A stretch of 39,879 nt of DNA from assembly GCF_000772945.1 (NCBI RefSeq), contig NZ_JPVN01000030.1, forward strand, positions 1 through 39,879. The letters run 5' to 3'. The notes under the pieces were generated by a model. The model was not told the origin of the DNA and searched no databases. It saw nothing but the letters and a program-made list of their open reading frames with translations. The position numbers were made by a program, and so were the translations under genes. This document shows, one piece after another, positions 26,172-33,792 of this stretch; the first letter of the stretch is position 1, and the number at the start of each line of letters is the position of its first letter. The DNA is from Ureibacillus manganicus DSM 26584. Its GTDB lineage: Bacteria; Bacillota; Bacilli; Bacillales_A; Planococcaceae.

Positions 26172-26207
26172 AAATCCACCTTTCGAATTTTCGAAAGGTG
26201 GATTTTT
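26172..26207 (+). terminator. Strong intrinsic terminator of the NERD gene
   Basis: Perfect 16-bp arms AAATCCACCTTTCGAA (26172-26187) and its complement (26190-26205) with a minimal loop, followed by T. It is symmetric enough to work in both directions. Confidence 0.9.
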
Positions 26208-26293
26208 GCATATTGGACCTTATATATAGATAGTGGAAAGCGTTTGGTGATGCGAGTTGAGTGAGTTTGGAAGTTTTTATGTAGAACTATTGG

Positions 26294-26706
26294 GGTCGCT
26301 AAAAGAACCCCTAAGCCGCTCAAATCCACGCAAAAGCCGCTCAATTGTATGCAAATTCCGCTCAATTCAAACCAGAATCCGCTCAAAAATCTACAAAGAA
26401 GTGAAGGTCGCTCAAAAGACCCCCGCAGCCGCTCAAATCCACGCAAAGGCCGCTCAATTGTATGCAATTTCCGCTCAATTCAAACCAGAATCCGCTCAAA
26501 AATCTACAAAGAAGTGAAGGTCGCTCAAAAGAACCCCGCAGCCGCTCAAATCCCAACAAAGACCGCTCAATTGTATGCAATTTCCGCTCAATTCAAACCA
26601 GAATCCGCTCAAAAATCTACAAAGAAGTGAAGGTCGCTCAAAAGACCCCCGCAGCCGCTCAAATCCCAACAAAGGCCGCTCAATTGAATCTAAATTCCGC
26701 TCAATC
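26294..26706. repeat. Hierarchical CCGCTCAA array: 113-bp repeat built of 21-bp sub-repeats
   Basis: Long-period units begin at 26294, 26406, 26519 and 26632 (112, 113, 113 bp and a 75-bp partial unit). Each full unit holds five cores of the form (C/T)CGCTCAA. The nineteen cores start at 26296, 26316, 26337, 26358, 26379, 26408, 26429, 26450, 26471, 26492, 26521, 26542, 26563, 26584, 26605, 26634, 26655, 26676 and 26697. Spacing is 21,21,21,21,29 repeated; the first gap is 20 and core 1 has lost a C. Twenty-one bp is two helical turns. The unit is not a multiple of three, so open frames through it are incidental. Confidence 0.9.
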
Positions 26707-26737
26707 CACTCCTCCTATCGTACATTACACCCAACAA

Positions 26738-26766
26738 TTGACAATTATTACAACTTAATATATAGT
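26738..26766 (+). promoter_or_regulatory. Promoter of the GntR/ABC operon
   Basis: TTGACA (26738-26743), a 17-bp spacer and TATAGT (26761-26766) form a near-consensus housekeeping promoter, with predicted start near 26773 and a leader of about 55 nt before TTG 26829. Confidence 0.8.
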
Positions 26767-26787
26767 ACATTACAACAGTAATGCACT
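26764..26787. promoter_or_regulatory. Operator for the GntR regulator
   Basis: AGTACATTAC (26764-26773) and GTAATGCACT (26778-26787) form a 10-bp inverted repeat with one mismatch around AACA. It overlaps the -10 end and the start point, ideal for autorepression. A further half-site GTACATTACA lies at 26720-26729, upstream of the -35; the same ten bases recur at 26765-26774. Confidence 0.7.
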
Positions 26788-26828
26788 AACCGGAAATGAA
26801 CGGAAACAAACGAAAGGAGGGGCCACGT

Positions 26829-27200
26829 TTGAATGTTAATACAGATAGCTCCATCCCCATTTACATACAAATTGCAGAATGGATAGAAAATGAGATACTT
26901 GCAGATCGACTTATTACAGACGGGAAAGTTTATTCGCAATACCAGTTAGCAGAAATGTTCAATATTAATCCAGCCACAGCTGGTAAGGGGCTTACGATTT
27001 TACTTGAGAACAACATATTGTACAAGAAACGGGGGCTAGGAATGTTTGTTCAAGGGGGAGCAAAAGAATTCATTGTAGAAAAAAGACGAGATGAAAAATT
27101 AACAATTCTCGCCAAAGAAATCGTTCTTGAAGCGAAAAGATTGTTTGTTTCCGATGACGAATTAATAGAGCTGATCAAAAAAGTACAAAAGGGGTGCTAA
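26829..27200 (+). CDS. GntR-family (YtrA-type) transcriptional regulator
   Basis: A 123-aa regulator. The N-terminal winged helix has SIPIYIQIAEWIENEILADRL and a recognition region YSQYQLAEMFNINPATAGKGL, followed by GMFVQGGAKE. The short C-terminal helical part (about 45 residues) is the YtrA subtype, which lacks a large ligand domain. The start is TTG 26829, eight bases after AAAGGAGG. It is the first gene of an operon with an ABC ATPase (three bases apart) and permease. YtrA-type repressors usually control their own ABC operon in response to cell-envelope antibiotics; the operator just upstream supports autoregulation. Confidence 0.88.
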   Translation: MNVNTDSSIPIYIQIAEWIENEILADRLITDGKVYSQYQLAEMFNINPATAGKGLTILLENNILYKKRGLGMFVQGGAKEFIVEKRRDEKLTILAKEIVLEAKRLFVSDDELIELIKKVQKGC

Positions 27201-27203
27201 TCT

Positions 27204-28094
27204 ATGGCGATAGTTTGTAATGAAGTAATTAAAAAGTATCGAAATCACAAAGCACTTAAAAGTATGTCGTTTTTAATTGAAGAAGATAAAATAACTGGGC
27301 TAATCGGACGTAATGGGGCCGGGAAATCCACTTTACTAAAAATAGTAGCTGGCCTCCAAAAGGCAACAAGTGGTCATGTTCAAATCTACGGAGAACAGCC
27401 ATTTAATAATTTGAAAGTCGCTAGTAACCTTGTTTTTATAGAAGATACGATGTCCTTTTCGCCGATTTTTAATCTGGGTGAACTATTTCAAATGGCTAAA
27501 GACTTTTTTCCACATTGGCAGGATGATCTGGCGCGTAAACTTTTAGCCTATGCCAATATTTCAGAAAAGGAATACCATCACCATCTTTCAAAAGGGCAAA
27601 AGTCAACTTTCAATCTTATATACGGGCTCGCAACAAGATGTAAGGTAACGCTATTAGATGAACCTATGAATGGAATGGATGAAGCGATACGATCCGATAT
27701 GTATCGTGCCATTTTAAAAGAGTATATTGCGTTTCCACGTACGATTATTATTTCTAGTCACCATTTACATGAGATTGAACATTTAACTGAGGATGTTTTG
27801 TTAATTAACCACGGGCATGTAACATTACATGCCCCGTTAGAAGATGTTAAAGGATTACTTGTAAAGTTAGTAGGTAACATCACAAAAATCAAAGAAAGCA
27901 TTCCCTCTGCTGAAATTTATTATGAAAATGAGTCATTAGTCAATGGCGAGGTAATTGTTGAAGCAACATCCATTGCTTCTAGGGAAACTGAACTTTCCCA
28001 ACAAGGAATCTCTATACATCCTGTTTCTGCAAGTGAGGTTTGCAAATATTTAACGAGTCAAACGAGAGGAGGAATTGATGATGTCTTTAAATAG
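27204..28094 (+). CDS. ABC transporter ATP-binding protein (YtrB-like)
   Basis: A 296-aa ATPase. Walker A GRNGAGKST lies at residues 35-43, the signature is the divergent LSKGQKST, and Walker B is VTLLDEPMNGMDEA; a switch His follows in IISSHHLHEIEHL. The ~80-residue C-terminal extension is typical of exporter-type ATPases linked to YtrA regulators. It powers the permease encoded next, whose start overlaps its last codons. Substrate unknown; envelope stress or antibiotic defence is the usual setting. Confidence 0.9.
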   Translation: MAIVCNEVIKKYRNHKALKSMSFLIEEDKITGLIGRNGAGKSTLLKIVAGLQKATSGHVQIYGEQPFNNLKVASNLVFIEDTMSFSPIFNLGELFQMAKDFFPHWQDDLARKLLAYANISEKEYHHHLSKGQKSTFNLIYGLATRCKVTLLDEPMNGMDEAIRSDMYRAILKEYIAFPRTIIISSHHLHEIEHLTEDVLLINHGHVTLHAPLEDVKGLLVKLVGNITKIKESIPSAEIYYENESLVNGEVIVEATSIASRETELSQQGISIHPVSASEVCKYLTSQTRGGIDDVFK

Positions 28095-28800
28095 TTGGAC
28101 CACCTCACAATTGATTTGGAAACAGGTGAAATGGAAATGTAAGGCTTTTAGTCAATCCTTTATCACATTGATTGGGGTACTAATAGTAATCCAACTTTTA
28201 GGCTGGAATGGTTCGGGGAGTTCTGGTGGTGGCTTTAATCAATTTAGTGTATATATCAATATCTTCAGTTTAGATATGAATGTTCTAATTACGTGTATGT
28301 GGGCATTTGTACAATCGTTATTGATGCAAGGAAGAGTTCAGCATCAAGATGATTACTCTTTTGTCACGAATCGTTTTGTTACGAATGTTTCAAATGCCAT
28401 TGTAGTCATCATCTATAGTTTTATTGCCACGCTTATAGCCATGGCAACTCTTTATATTTCTACGGTGGTTATCCAGTTATTTAGAGGAATCGAGATAATT
28501 AGGGATGAATTAATCGTGAACCCTGTTGATGCAATTGTTATTTTTCTAATTATATTGCTAATAGCTGCAATTGGCTTTTTTATCGGTTCTGCCTTTCATT
28601 TATCGAAACTATTAGGGATTGGGGTTATCGTTCTTTTTATTATAATAATGTATCGACTCCCAATGCTCCCAACAAATGCAATTCAATTCTTCTTTGATGG
28701 TGGAGACCTTCTCTTTATACTTAAAGCGGTGGTTAGCTCTATTTTAATCTTTGGCCTTTCAATTCAGATGCTGAATCGAAATGAGGTGACTCGCAGATGA
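28081..28800 (+). CDS. ABC transporter permease
   Basis: A 239-aa membrane protein with about six helices; it pairs with the ATPase upstream. A hydrophobic helix at about residues 25-40 is followed by a glycine/serine loop (NGSGSSGGGFNQF), then further helices to the end. AGGAGG lies eight bases before ATG 28081; ATG 28078 is an equally possible start. It overlaps the ATPase gene by 14 bp and ends within the ATGA that starts the next gene. I do not recognise a named permease family. Confidence 0.8.
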   Translation: MSLNSWTTSQLIWKQVKWKCKAFSQSFITLIGVLIVIQLLGWNGSGSSGGGFNQFSVYINIFSLDMNVLITCMWAFVQSLLMQGRVQHQDDYSFVTNRFVTNVSNAIVVIIYSFIATLIAMATLYISTVVIQLFRGIEIIRDELIVNPVDAIVIFLIILLIAAIGFFIGSAFHLSKLLGIGVIVLFIIIMYRLPMLPTNAIQFFFDGGDLLFILKAVVSSILIFGLSIQMLNRNEVTRR

Positions 28801-29501
28801 TGGCGATTTTTACGATGTTCATTCTTATAGCATTTCTAGCTATTGTTGTAATGGCACTTACAAAACTAACAGGAAGTAAATTATGGACTTTCACTATGAA
28901 TCAATGGATAGTGATAGGCTTTTTAGCTCTTGGATTGATATCCATGGGAGTTTTGAGTTTTACAGCAAAAGAGGAGGAGAGACTCTCTGTAGAAAAGAGT
29001 AAAGAAATATTAGAAGATGAATCGCAATTATGGAATGTACTTTTAGATGGTGAAACAAATGCTCACTATGAAGGTTATTTACAAAAGGAATGGCGATTTG
29101 AAGTAACTTCGGACGAATTCCGTGTAATCCCTTCAACAGGCATTGACTTGTTTAAAGTAGGGGTCATTGCAGAGAGAAGAGAAGATCCAAATTCAAATGA
29201 GATATTTGCAAAAACTTATGTTATTCCATATCAGGTAAAGGGGTTTGACTTTACGAAGAAAGCTTCCTTAGACTATTTTGAGTATGTGGATAATAACCTG
29301 TTTGTAAATCAAATTCGCCCGCAAGAGTTTAAATTTCACCAATTCTATCCAGGTTCGTTAATTCTCAATCAAATTAATGGGGACTTAGCTAAAGAAGAGG
29401 AATATTACAGTTTCTATACTGGAAGGACAATTCTCTTTTTGAATGTCCCTAGTCATGTTAATATTATTGATGAAAGTGATTTTATTTATTATGTAAGGTA
29501 A
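28797..29501 (+). CDS. Uncharacterised membrane-anchored protein of the ABC operon
   Basis: A 234-aa protein with two N-terminal helices (about residues 3-22 and 36-55) and a ~175-residue soluble domain, probably outside the membrane. The soluble part is rich in Asp/Glu/Phe/Tyr with no Cys and no catalytic motif that I recognise. Its ATG overlaps the permease stop (ATGA), behind GAGGTGA, so it is translationally coupled to the transporter. It may be an accessory or sensor subunit. Sequence alone does not support more. Confidence 0.7.
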   Translation: MMAIFTMFILIAFLAIVVMALTKLTGSKLWTFTMNQWIVIGFLALGLISMGVLSFTAKEEERLSVEKSKEILEDESQLWNVLLDGETNAHYEGYLQKEWRFEVTSDEFRVIPSTGIDLFKVGVIAERREDPNSNEIFAKTYVIPYQVKGFDFTKKASLDYFEYVDNNLFVNQIRPQEFKFHQFYPGSLILNQINGDLAKEEEYYSFYTGRTILFLNVPSHVNIIDESDFIYYVR

Positions 29502-29585
29502 GTTTTTATAATGGAATAGAATGATAGAATACTTACTACCCGTGTAAAACCACTTATCCAACAATAATGAATCGAGCGAGCCATT

Positions 29586-30401
29586 TTGAAAAAGTTATTA
29601 CTATTAATCATCCTAATAGTGGGTGCTTACTTATTCTTATATATAAATAACCATTGGATTGTTACAACTGAACATGTATTTGAATCTGAAAAAGTGCCTG
29701 AGAATTTTGATGGCTTTCGAATAACACAAATTTCTGATTTGCATGATGCACTTTTTGGCGAAAATCAAGAACATCTAGTAGAAAAAGTTAGAGAAACTTA
29801 CCCAGACGTAATTTTTCTAACAGGAGATGTTATTGATAGTAATCGCTATGATTTAGAACAAAGTTTAACCGCAGTTCGTGAATTTGTTAAAATTGCTGAT
29901 GTGTATTATGTGATTGGTAACCATGAAGTTGCAAGTAATAAAATCGATGAAATTTATGATGCAATGAAACAACTTGGAGTGAAAATACTTCCTAATGTTT
30001 CAACAACGATTAACCAAAATGGTGAAAGTATTGAACTTATAGGGATTGAAGATCCGTTAAACGGACATGAAACTCAGTGGATGCTAGATTTAGCAAGGGA
30101 AAAGACAAATGGTAGCACATTACAGATACTCCTAGCGCATCGTCCTGAATTCTTTAAAACGTACGTAAGGAACGATATGGATATGGTGTTTTCTGGTCAT
30201 GCCCATGGTGGTCAAGTTCGAATTCCCTTTGTTGGAGGTTTAGTTGCCCCAGGTCAAGGGTTCCTACCAACATACACTGCAGGTGCATATAAAGAAGCTG
30301 ACACTACAATGTTTGTGAGTAGGGGGCTTGGAAATAGTACCGTGCCTTTTAGAATATTAAATTTACCTGAAATCGTAGTAGTTGAATTAAGAGCAAAATG
30401 A
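29586..30401 (+). CDS. YkuE-like membrane-anchored metallophosphoesterase
   Basis: A 271-aa calcineurin-fold phosphoesterase anchored by an N-terminal helix (residues 3-20), with the catalytic domain outside. All metal-site motifs are present: D51 and H53 in ISDLHD, D81 in TGDVID, N112-H113 in GNHE, H185 in LAHRP, and H205/H207 in SGHAHGGQ. B. subtilis YkuE is a close model for this layout; substrates of the group may be cell-wall or nucleotide phosphoesters. The start is TTG 29586 with only a weak GAGCGAG upstream. It follows the ABC operon by 84 bp and is probably transcribed separately. Confidence 0.88.
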   Translation: MKKLLLLIILIVGAYLFLYINNHWIVTTEHVFESEKVPENFDGFRITQISDLHDALFGENQEHLVEKVRETYPDVIFLTGDVIDSNRYDLEQSLTAVREFVKIADVYYVIGNHEVASNKIDEIYDAMKQLGVKILPNVSTTINQNGESIELIGIEDPLNGHETQWMLDLAREKTNGSTLQILLAHRPEFFKTYVRNDMDMVFSGHAHGGQVRIPFVGGLVAPGQGFLPTYTAGAYKEADTTMFVSRGLGNSTVPFRILNLPEIVVVELRAK

Positions 30402-30409
30402 TATGTACA

Positions 30410-30438
30410 AAAGGCGAGCCAACTAGCTCGCCTTTATT
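30410..30438 (+). terminator. Bidirectional terminator, phosphoesterase / AlaX-type gene
   Basis: Perfect 10-bp arms AAAGGCGAGC (30410-30419) and GCTCGCCTTT (30426-30435) with a six-base loop, followed by ATTTAT. The convergent gene on the minus strand ends at 30438. Confidence 0.85.
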
Positions 30439-31625
30439 TATGAAAGGGCATTTTTCATTTCATCAAGCAAAATTTCAGCAGAAATTATTTTTTCTCCCCC
30501 ACCTTGTACAAGTGAATCATTTCCTCCGCCTTTACCGTTAATTAAAGGTAAAACTTTTGAAGAAACGTCCTTCATACTTACGCCATTGTTTGAACCTTTA
30601 GCAGCTACGAATTGCAACTTATCTTCATTTTCAGAAACGAGTAATGTAACTAGTTCAGGATTTTCTACAACAATTGCGCGGCTAAGCTTTTGTAATGTTT
30701 GAACTGTACGGTTAACAAAGTTTATAGCAACGACATTGTTCTCGCAATTTACCACTAACTCACGAGCTTCATAAACCAATAGAGCATCTTGTGCTTCTCC
30801 TAATGCCTTTTCAATTGTTTTAGCATCTTTCATTACTTTCTGAAGTGCAACAGCTGATTCTTCTTCAGGGACGCTAAGGTTTCGAGCAACTTCAGTTAAA
30901 ACCATCTTTCTCATAGCCAATTGCTTAAGTACACGATTTCCGCAAACAAATGATACGCGAGTGTTTTTTTTCATCTTCTCAGTACCCATTATTTTTAGTA
31001 AACTAACTTGTCCTGTAGAAGTAGGGTGCGTACCGCCACAACCGTTATAGTCGTAGTCTGGGATGATAACTAAACGAATATCTTCATCAACTGTGACATC
31101 TTTACGTAAAGGGTATTGTGAGAGTTCTTCTTTTGTAACCCACTTCGTTTCAATAGATCGGTTTTCTAAAATAATTTCATTTGCACGTTTCTCTACAAGA
31201 GCTAGCTGTTCTTCGGTCACTTGTTCAGTATTAAGGTCAATTGTCACAAGCTCAGAACCTAAATGAAAGCTAACAGTAGCAAAATCAAAGAGTTCAACAA
31301 ATGTAGCTGATAAAATATGCTGGCCACAATGTTGTTGCATATGGTCAAAACGACGTTCCCAATCTAATACCCCAGTTATTTCTCCTTGTAACCCAGTATT
31401 ATCTTCTTCTAAATAATGACGAATTTCATCGTCCACTTTTTCAACATCTAATACACGAATATTGTTAATGAAACCTGTATCGTGAGGCTGTCCACCACCA
31501 GTCGGGTAAAAAGCAGTATTCGATAATACAACATATGGGCGACCATCTTCTTCAACACTTGAACGTAAAATACCTGCCTTGAATTCTTTTATCATTGGAT
31601 CCTGATAATATAATAAATCCTTCAT
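30438..31625 (-). CDS. AlaX-type alanyl-tRNA editing protein with DHHA1 domain
   Basis: A 395-aa free-standing homologue of the editing half of alanyl-tRNA synthetase. It removes Ser or Gly wrongly attached to tRNA-Ala. Zinc ligands are visible: H99 and H103 in QQHCGQHILSATF, and C196 and H200 in NGCGGTHPTSTGQ. The C-terminal DHHA1-like part ends with NGKGGGNDSLVQGGG, as in the long AlaX-L class. The start is ATG 31625, seven bases after AAAAGGGG; an ATG seven codons upstream lies before that site. It has no aminoacylation domain, so it is not AlaRS itself. Confidence 0.9.
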   Translation of the reverse strand: MKDLLYYQDPMIKEFKAGILRSSVEEDGRPYVVLSNTAFYPTGGGQPHDTGFINNIRVLDVEKVDDEIRHYLEEDNTGLQGEITGVLDWERRFDHMQQHCGQHILSATFVELFDFATVSFHLGSELVTIDLNTEQVTEEQLALVEKRANEIILENRSIETKWVTKEELSQYPLRKDVTVDEDIRLVIIPDYDYNGCGGTHPTSTGQVSLLKIMGTEKMKKNTRVSFVCGNRVLKQLAMRKMVLTEVARNLSVPEEESAVALQKVMKDAKTIEKALGEAQDALLVYEARELVVNCENNVVAINFVNRTVQTLQKLSRAIVVENPELVTLLVSENEDKLQFVAAKGSNNGVSMKDVSSKVLPLINGKGGGNDSLVQGGGEKIISAEILLDEMKNALS

Positions 31626-31782
31626 AAACATGCCCCTTTTGAACAATAATAGTATTATTTTGTCATACTTTTACAGTTGTGTCACTAAGCGCACGCTACA
31701 AATAGTAGTTTTTAATTGACCAAGGGCGTGGAAAGGTTATTATTAAAGGTACGAAACATTTAGGTTTAAAAGGAGTAATTAA

Positions 31783-32076
31783 ATGGAAATAACACAATAT
31801 TCTATCGAAGAAATAAAAGATCCGACAAATATTATCGAGGGAAAGCGATTTGAAGTATTGTTAGATGTAGAAATTGATGAAGATGATGAGTTGTATTCAG
31901 AAGCGGGGATTGAAATCCGTGCGATTATAGCTAAAAAGAATGAGGACATTCGCATAGTTAATTACTTTATCATCGATAAAAAAGACAATGAATACTTAGA
32001 CTTTGCTTTAGAAGAAGATGAAGAAGATGTAATTCTTGCATTTTGCCGTGAAGAATTACAAAAGAACGAATTTTAA
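31783..32076 (+). CDS. Small acidic protein, DUF6509-like
   Basis: A 97-aa, strongly acidic soluble protein (runs such as EIDEDDELYSEAG and LEEDEEDVI). The pattern MEITQYSIEEIKDPTNIIEGKR with YLDFALEEDEE resembles DUF6509, a Bacillales-restricted family without known function; I am moderately sure of that label. AAAAGGAG lies eight bases before the ATG. It is monocistronic and divergent from the AlaX-type gene. Confidence 0.7.
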   Translation: MEITQYSIEEIKDPTNIIEGKRFEVLLDVEIDEDDELYSEAGIEIRAIIAKKNEDIRIVNYFIIDKKDNEYLDFALEEDEEDVILAFCREELQKNEF

Positions 32077-32512
32077 CTCCATAACGAATCGTTATAAAAA
32101 ATCTCCAGTAAATAACCCAGCAACCGCTCTAAATTGCTGGGTTATCTCACGTATAAAAGGGAGCTTGGTAGACTTCCAAGCCCAACATCATCATACTTTA
32201 TTTTTTATGCAAATATTTGAAATTTACATACTTTTAATAAAAAATTTACTATTTAAATAACTACCAAAGTAAATTAAAAAACCCAAAAATCATTAGGTGG
32301 TTTTAGTAGGGGTAATTGGATTGGTCTTCATTTTCATATATTGCTCTAAACCACCATATAATTATCAGAAATTTCTATTAAATATAAACTTCCGTATATA
32401 AAAAGATAATCCAAACTGTTATAATACTGATATAAATTAGTGAAACTGTATTAATACAAATCGAGTTTTTTGCAAAGGGATGTCTAAACAGATGATATGG
32501 AGGGATGGGGAA
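32077..32512. other. Gene-free stretch with three hairpins before the CoA racemase gene
   Basis: Hairpin 1: perfect 12-bp arms ATAACCCAGCAA (32112-32123) and TTGCTGGGTTAT (32134-32145), with no T-run after it on the plus strand, so it is only a weak terminator for the acidic-protein gene. Hairpin 2: GCTTGG/CCAAGC (32163-32168/32176-32181). Hairpin 3: GGTGGTTTTAG (32296-32306) with CTAAACCACC (32346-32355), one bulge. A TATAAT lies at 32420-32425 but no fitting -35 is seen. No known riboswitch class was recognised. Confidence 0.55.
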
Positions 32513-33697
32513 TTGTCTATTTTAAAGGGGTTAAAAATACTTGATTTTTCGTCATTGTTACCTGGATCATTTACGACAATGATGTTTGCAGATTTAGGTG
32601 CAGACATTATACATGTGGAATCAGAACGTCGAGTTGATATGTTAAGGATTATGCCACCTTATGATGAGCAAAAAGATTCCTTTATTCACCAACATTTGAA
32701 TAGGTCTAAAAGATCGCTTTCACTTAATCTAAAAACTTCTGAAGCAATGGATATTGTAAAAAAACTGATAATGGAATACGACATTATTATTGAAGGGTTT
32801 CGTCCGGGCGTAATGAAACGGTTAGGTCTTGATTATGAAAGTTTGAAACAGGTAAATCCGAAGCTAATTTATTGTTCCATTACTGGATTTGGTCAAACAG
32901 GTCCATATAGCAATAGACCTGGTCATGATATCAATTACTTGTCAGTAGGTGGGGTTCTTGATCATTCAAGATTGAAAGATAAGAAACCGGTTCCAATGGG
33001 AATCCAAATCGCAGATATTGCAGGGGGATCATTATATGCAGCGATAGGCATATTAGCTTGCGCATTGAATCGCGAAAAGACAGGTGAAGGAAAGTATATA
33101 GATGTTTCGATGACGGATTCAGTATTTACCTTAAACGCATTATATGGTACAGCTTTTCTTGGAAGTGGCATTTTACCAAAAGCTGAAGAGGAAATCTTAA
33201 ATGGGGGAACCTTTTATGATTACTATCGAACAAAAGATGGTAGATATTTTTCAGTTGGTAGTTTAGAGCCTCAGTTTAGAAAATTATTATGTGAAGCGTT
33301 AGACATTCCAGAACTTTTAGAGAGTACATTTAATGCTTCAAGTTATACTCAGAAACGATTTAAAGAAGCAATTAAAGATGCATTTTTAACTAAAACCTTT
33401 GATGAGTGGTTAGTAATATTCAGTGATGATTTTGAAGGTTGTGTGGAGCCTGTACTTACTTTTGAAGAAGCAAACAATCATCCACAATTGAAAGCTCGAA
33501 ATATGGTCGTAGATGTTCCGAAAGAGGATGGAGATTCACAAAAGCAAATTGGATCTCCGTTTAAAATTAGTGATATGGAACCAACTTATAAGTTTACGGG
33601 AGTGAAGCTCGGATATCACACGGAAGAAATTTTGGCGAAAATAGGATATTCAACTGAACAAATTAAACATTTACATGAAAAGGGAGTATTAGAATAG
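32513..33697 (+). CDS. CaiB/BaiF-family CoA racemase (alpha-methylacyl-CoA racemase-like)
   Basis: A 394-aa class III CoA-transferase-fold enzyme. Details favour alpha-methylacyl-CoA racemase over formyl-CoA transferase: PGHDINYLSVGGVL carries the catalytic His138, and IADIAGGSLYAAIG carries Asp168, a His-Asp spacing of 30 residues as in the mycobacterial racemase. FYDYYRTKDGRYFSVGSLEPQF and CVEPVLTFEEA are also racemase-like. It would invert the alpha-methyl centre of branched acyl-CoAs so they can enter beta-oxidation. The start TTG 32513 follows GGAGGG by eight bases; ATG 32480 and 32492 are in-frame alternatives with poor spacing. It stands alone, without other fatty-acid genes. Confidence 0.82.
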   Translation: MSILKGLKILDFSSLLPGSFTTMMFADLGADIIHVESERRVDMLRIMPPYDEQKDSFIHQHLNRSKRSLSLNLKTSEAMDIVKKLIMEYDIIIEGFRPGVMKRLGLDYESLKQVNPKLIYCSITGFGQTGPYSNRPGHDINYLSVGGVLDHSRLKDKKPVPMGIQIADIAGGSLYAAIGILACALNREKTGEGKYIDVSMTDSVFTLNALYGTAFLGSGILPKAEEEILNGGTFYDYYRTKDGRYFSVGSLEPQFRKLLCEALDIPELLESTFNASSYTQKRFKEAIKDAFLTKTFDEWLVIFSDDFEGCVEPVLTFEEANNHPQLKARNMVVDVPKEDGDSQKQIGSPFKISDMEPTYKFTGVKLGYHTEEILAKIGYSTEQIKHLHEKGVLE

Positions 33698-33701
33698 AAA
33701 A

Positions 33702-33744
33702 AGAGGGATGTCTTGAAAGTCACACTTTCTTGGCATCCCTTTTA
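33702..33744 (+). terminator. Intrinsic terminator of the CoA racemase gene
   Basis: Outer stem AGGGATG/CATCCCT (33704-33710/33734-33740), a short internal bulge, then GAAAGT/ACTTTC (33715-33720/33724-33729) around CAC, followed by TTTTATA. Confidence 0.8.
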
Positions 33745-33792
33745 TACATAACAACCCCACCTATGTGGAGCGATTTGTTTAGTTCTTAGTAT

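Noticed and set aside
26294..26706. CRISPR-like array
   Set aside because: The intervals between cores are themselves repeated every 113 bp, the core is only eight bases, and no cas gene is near.
24909..26706. A functional plasmid or chromosomal origin
   Set aside because: DnaA boxes and iteron-like repeats are present, but there is no dnaA, dnaN, rep or par gene and the flanking operons are ordinary chromosomal ones. Kept only as a finding on arrangement.
26257..26781. Several overlapping open frames on both strands through the CCGCTCAA array
   Set aside because: The 113-bp unit is not a multiple of three, the frames are products of repetition, none has a ribosome site and they overlap one another.
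32077..32512. A riboswitch or T-box before the CoA racemase gene
   Set aside because: No known conserved core could be recognised, and the hairpins are separate simple inverted repeats.
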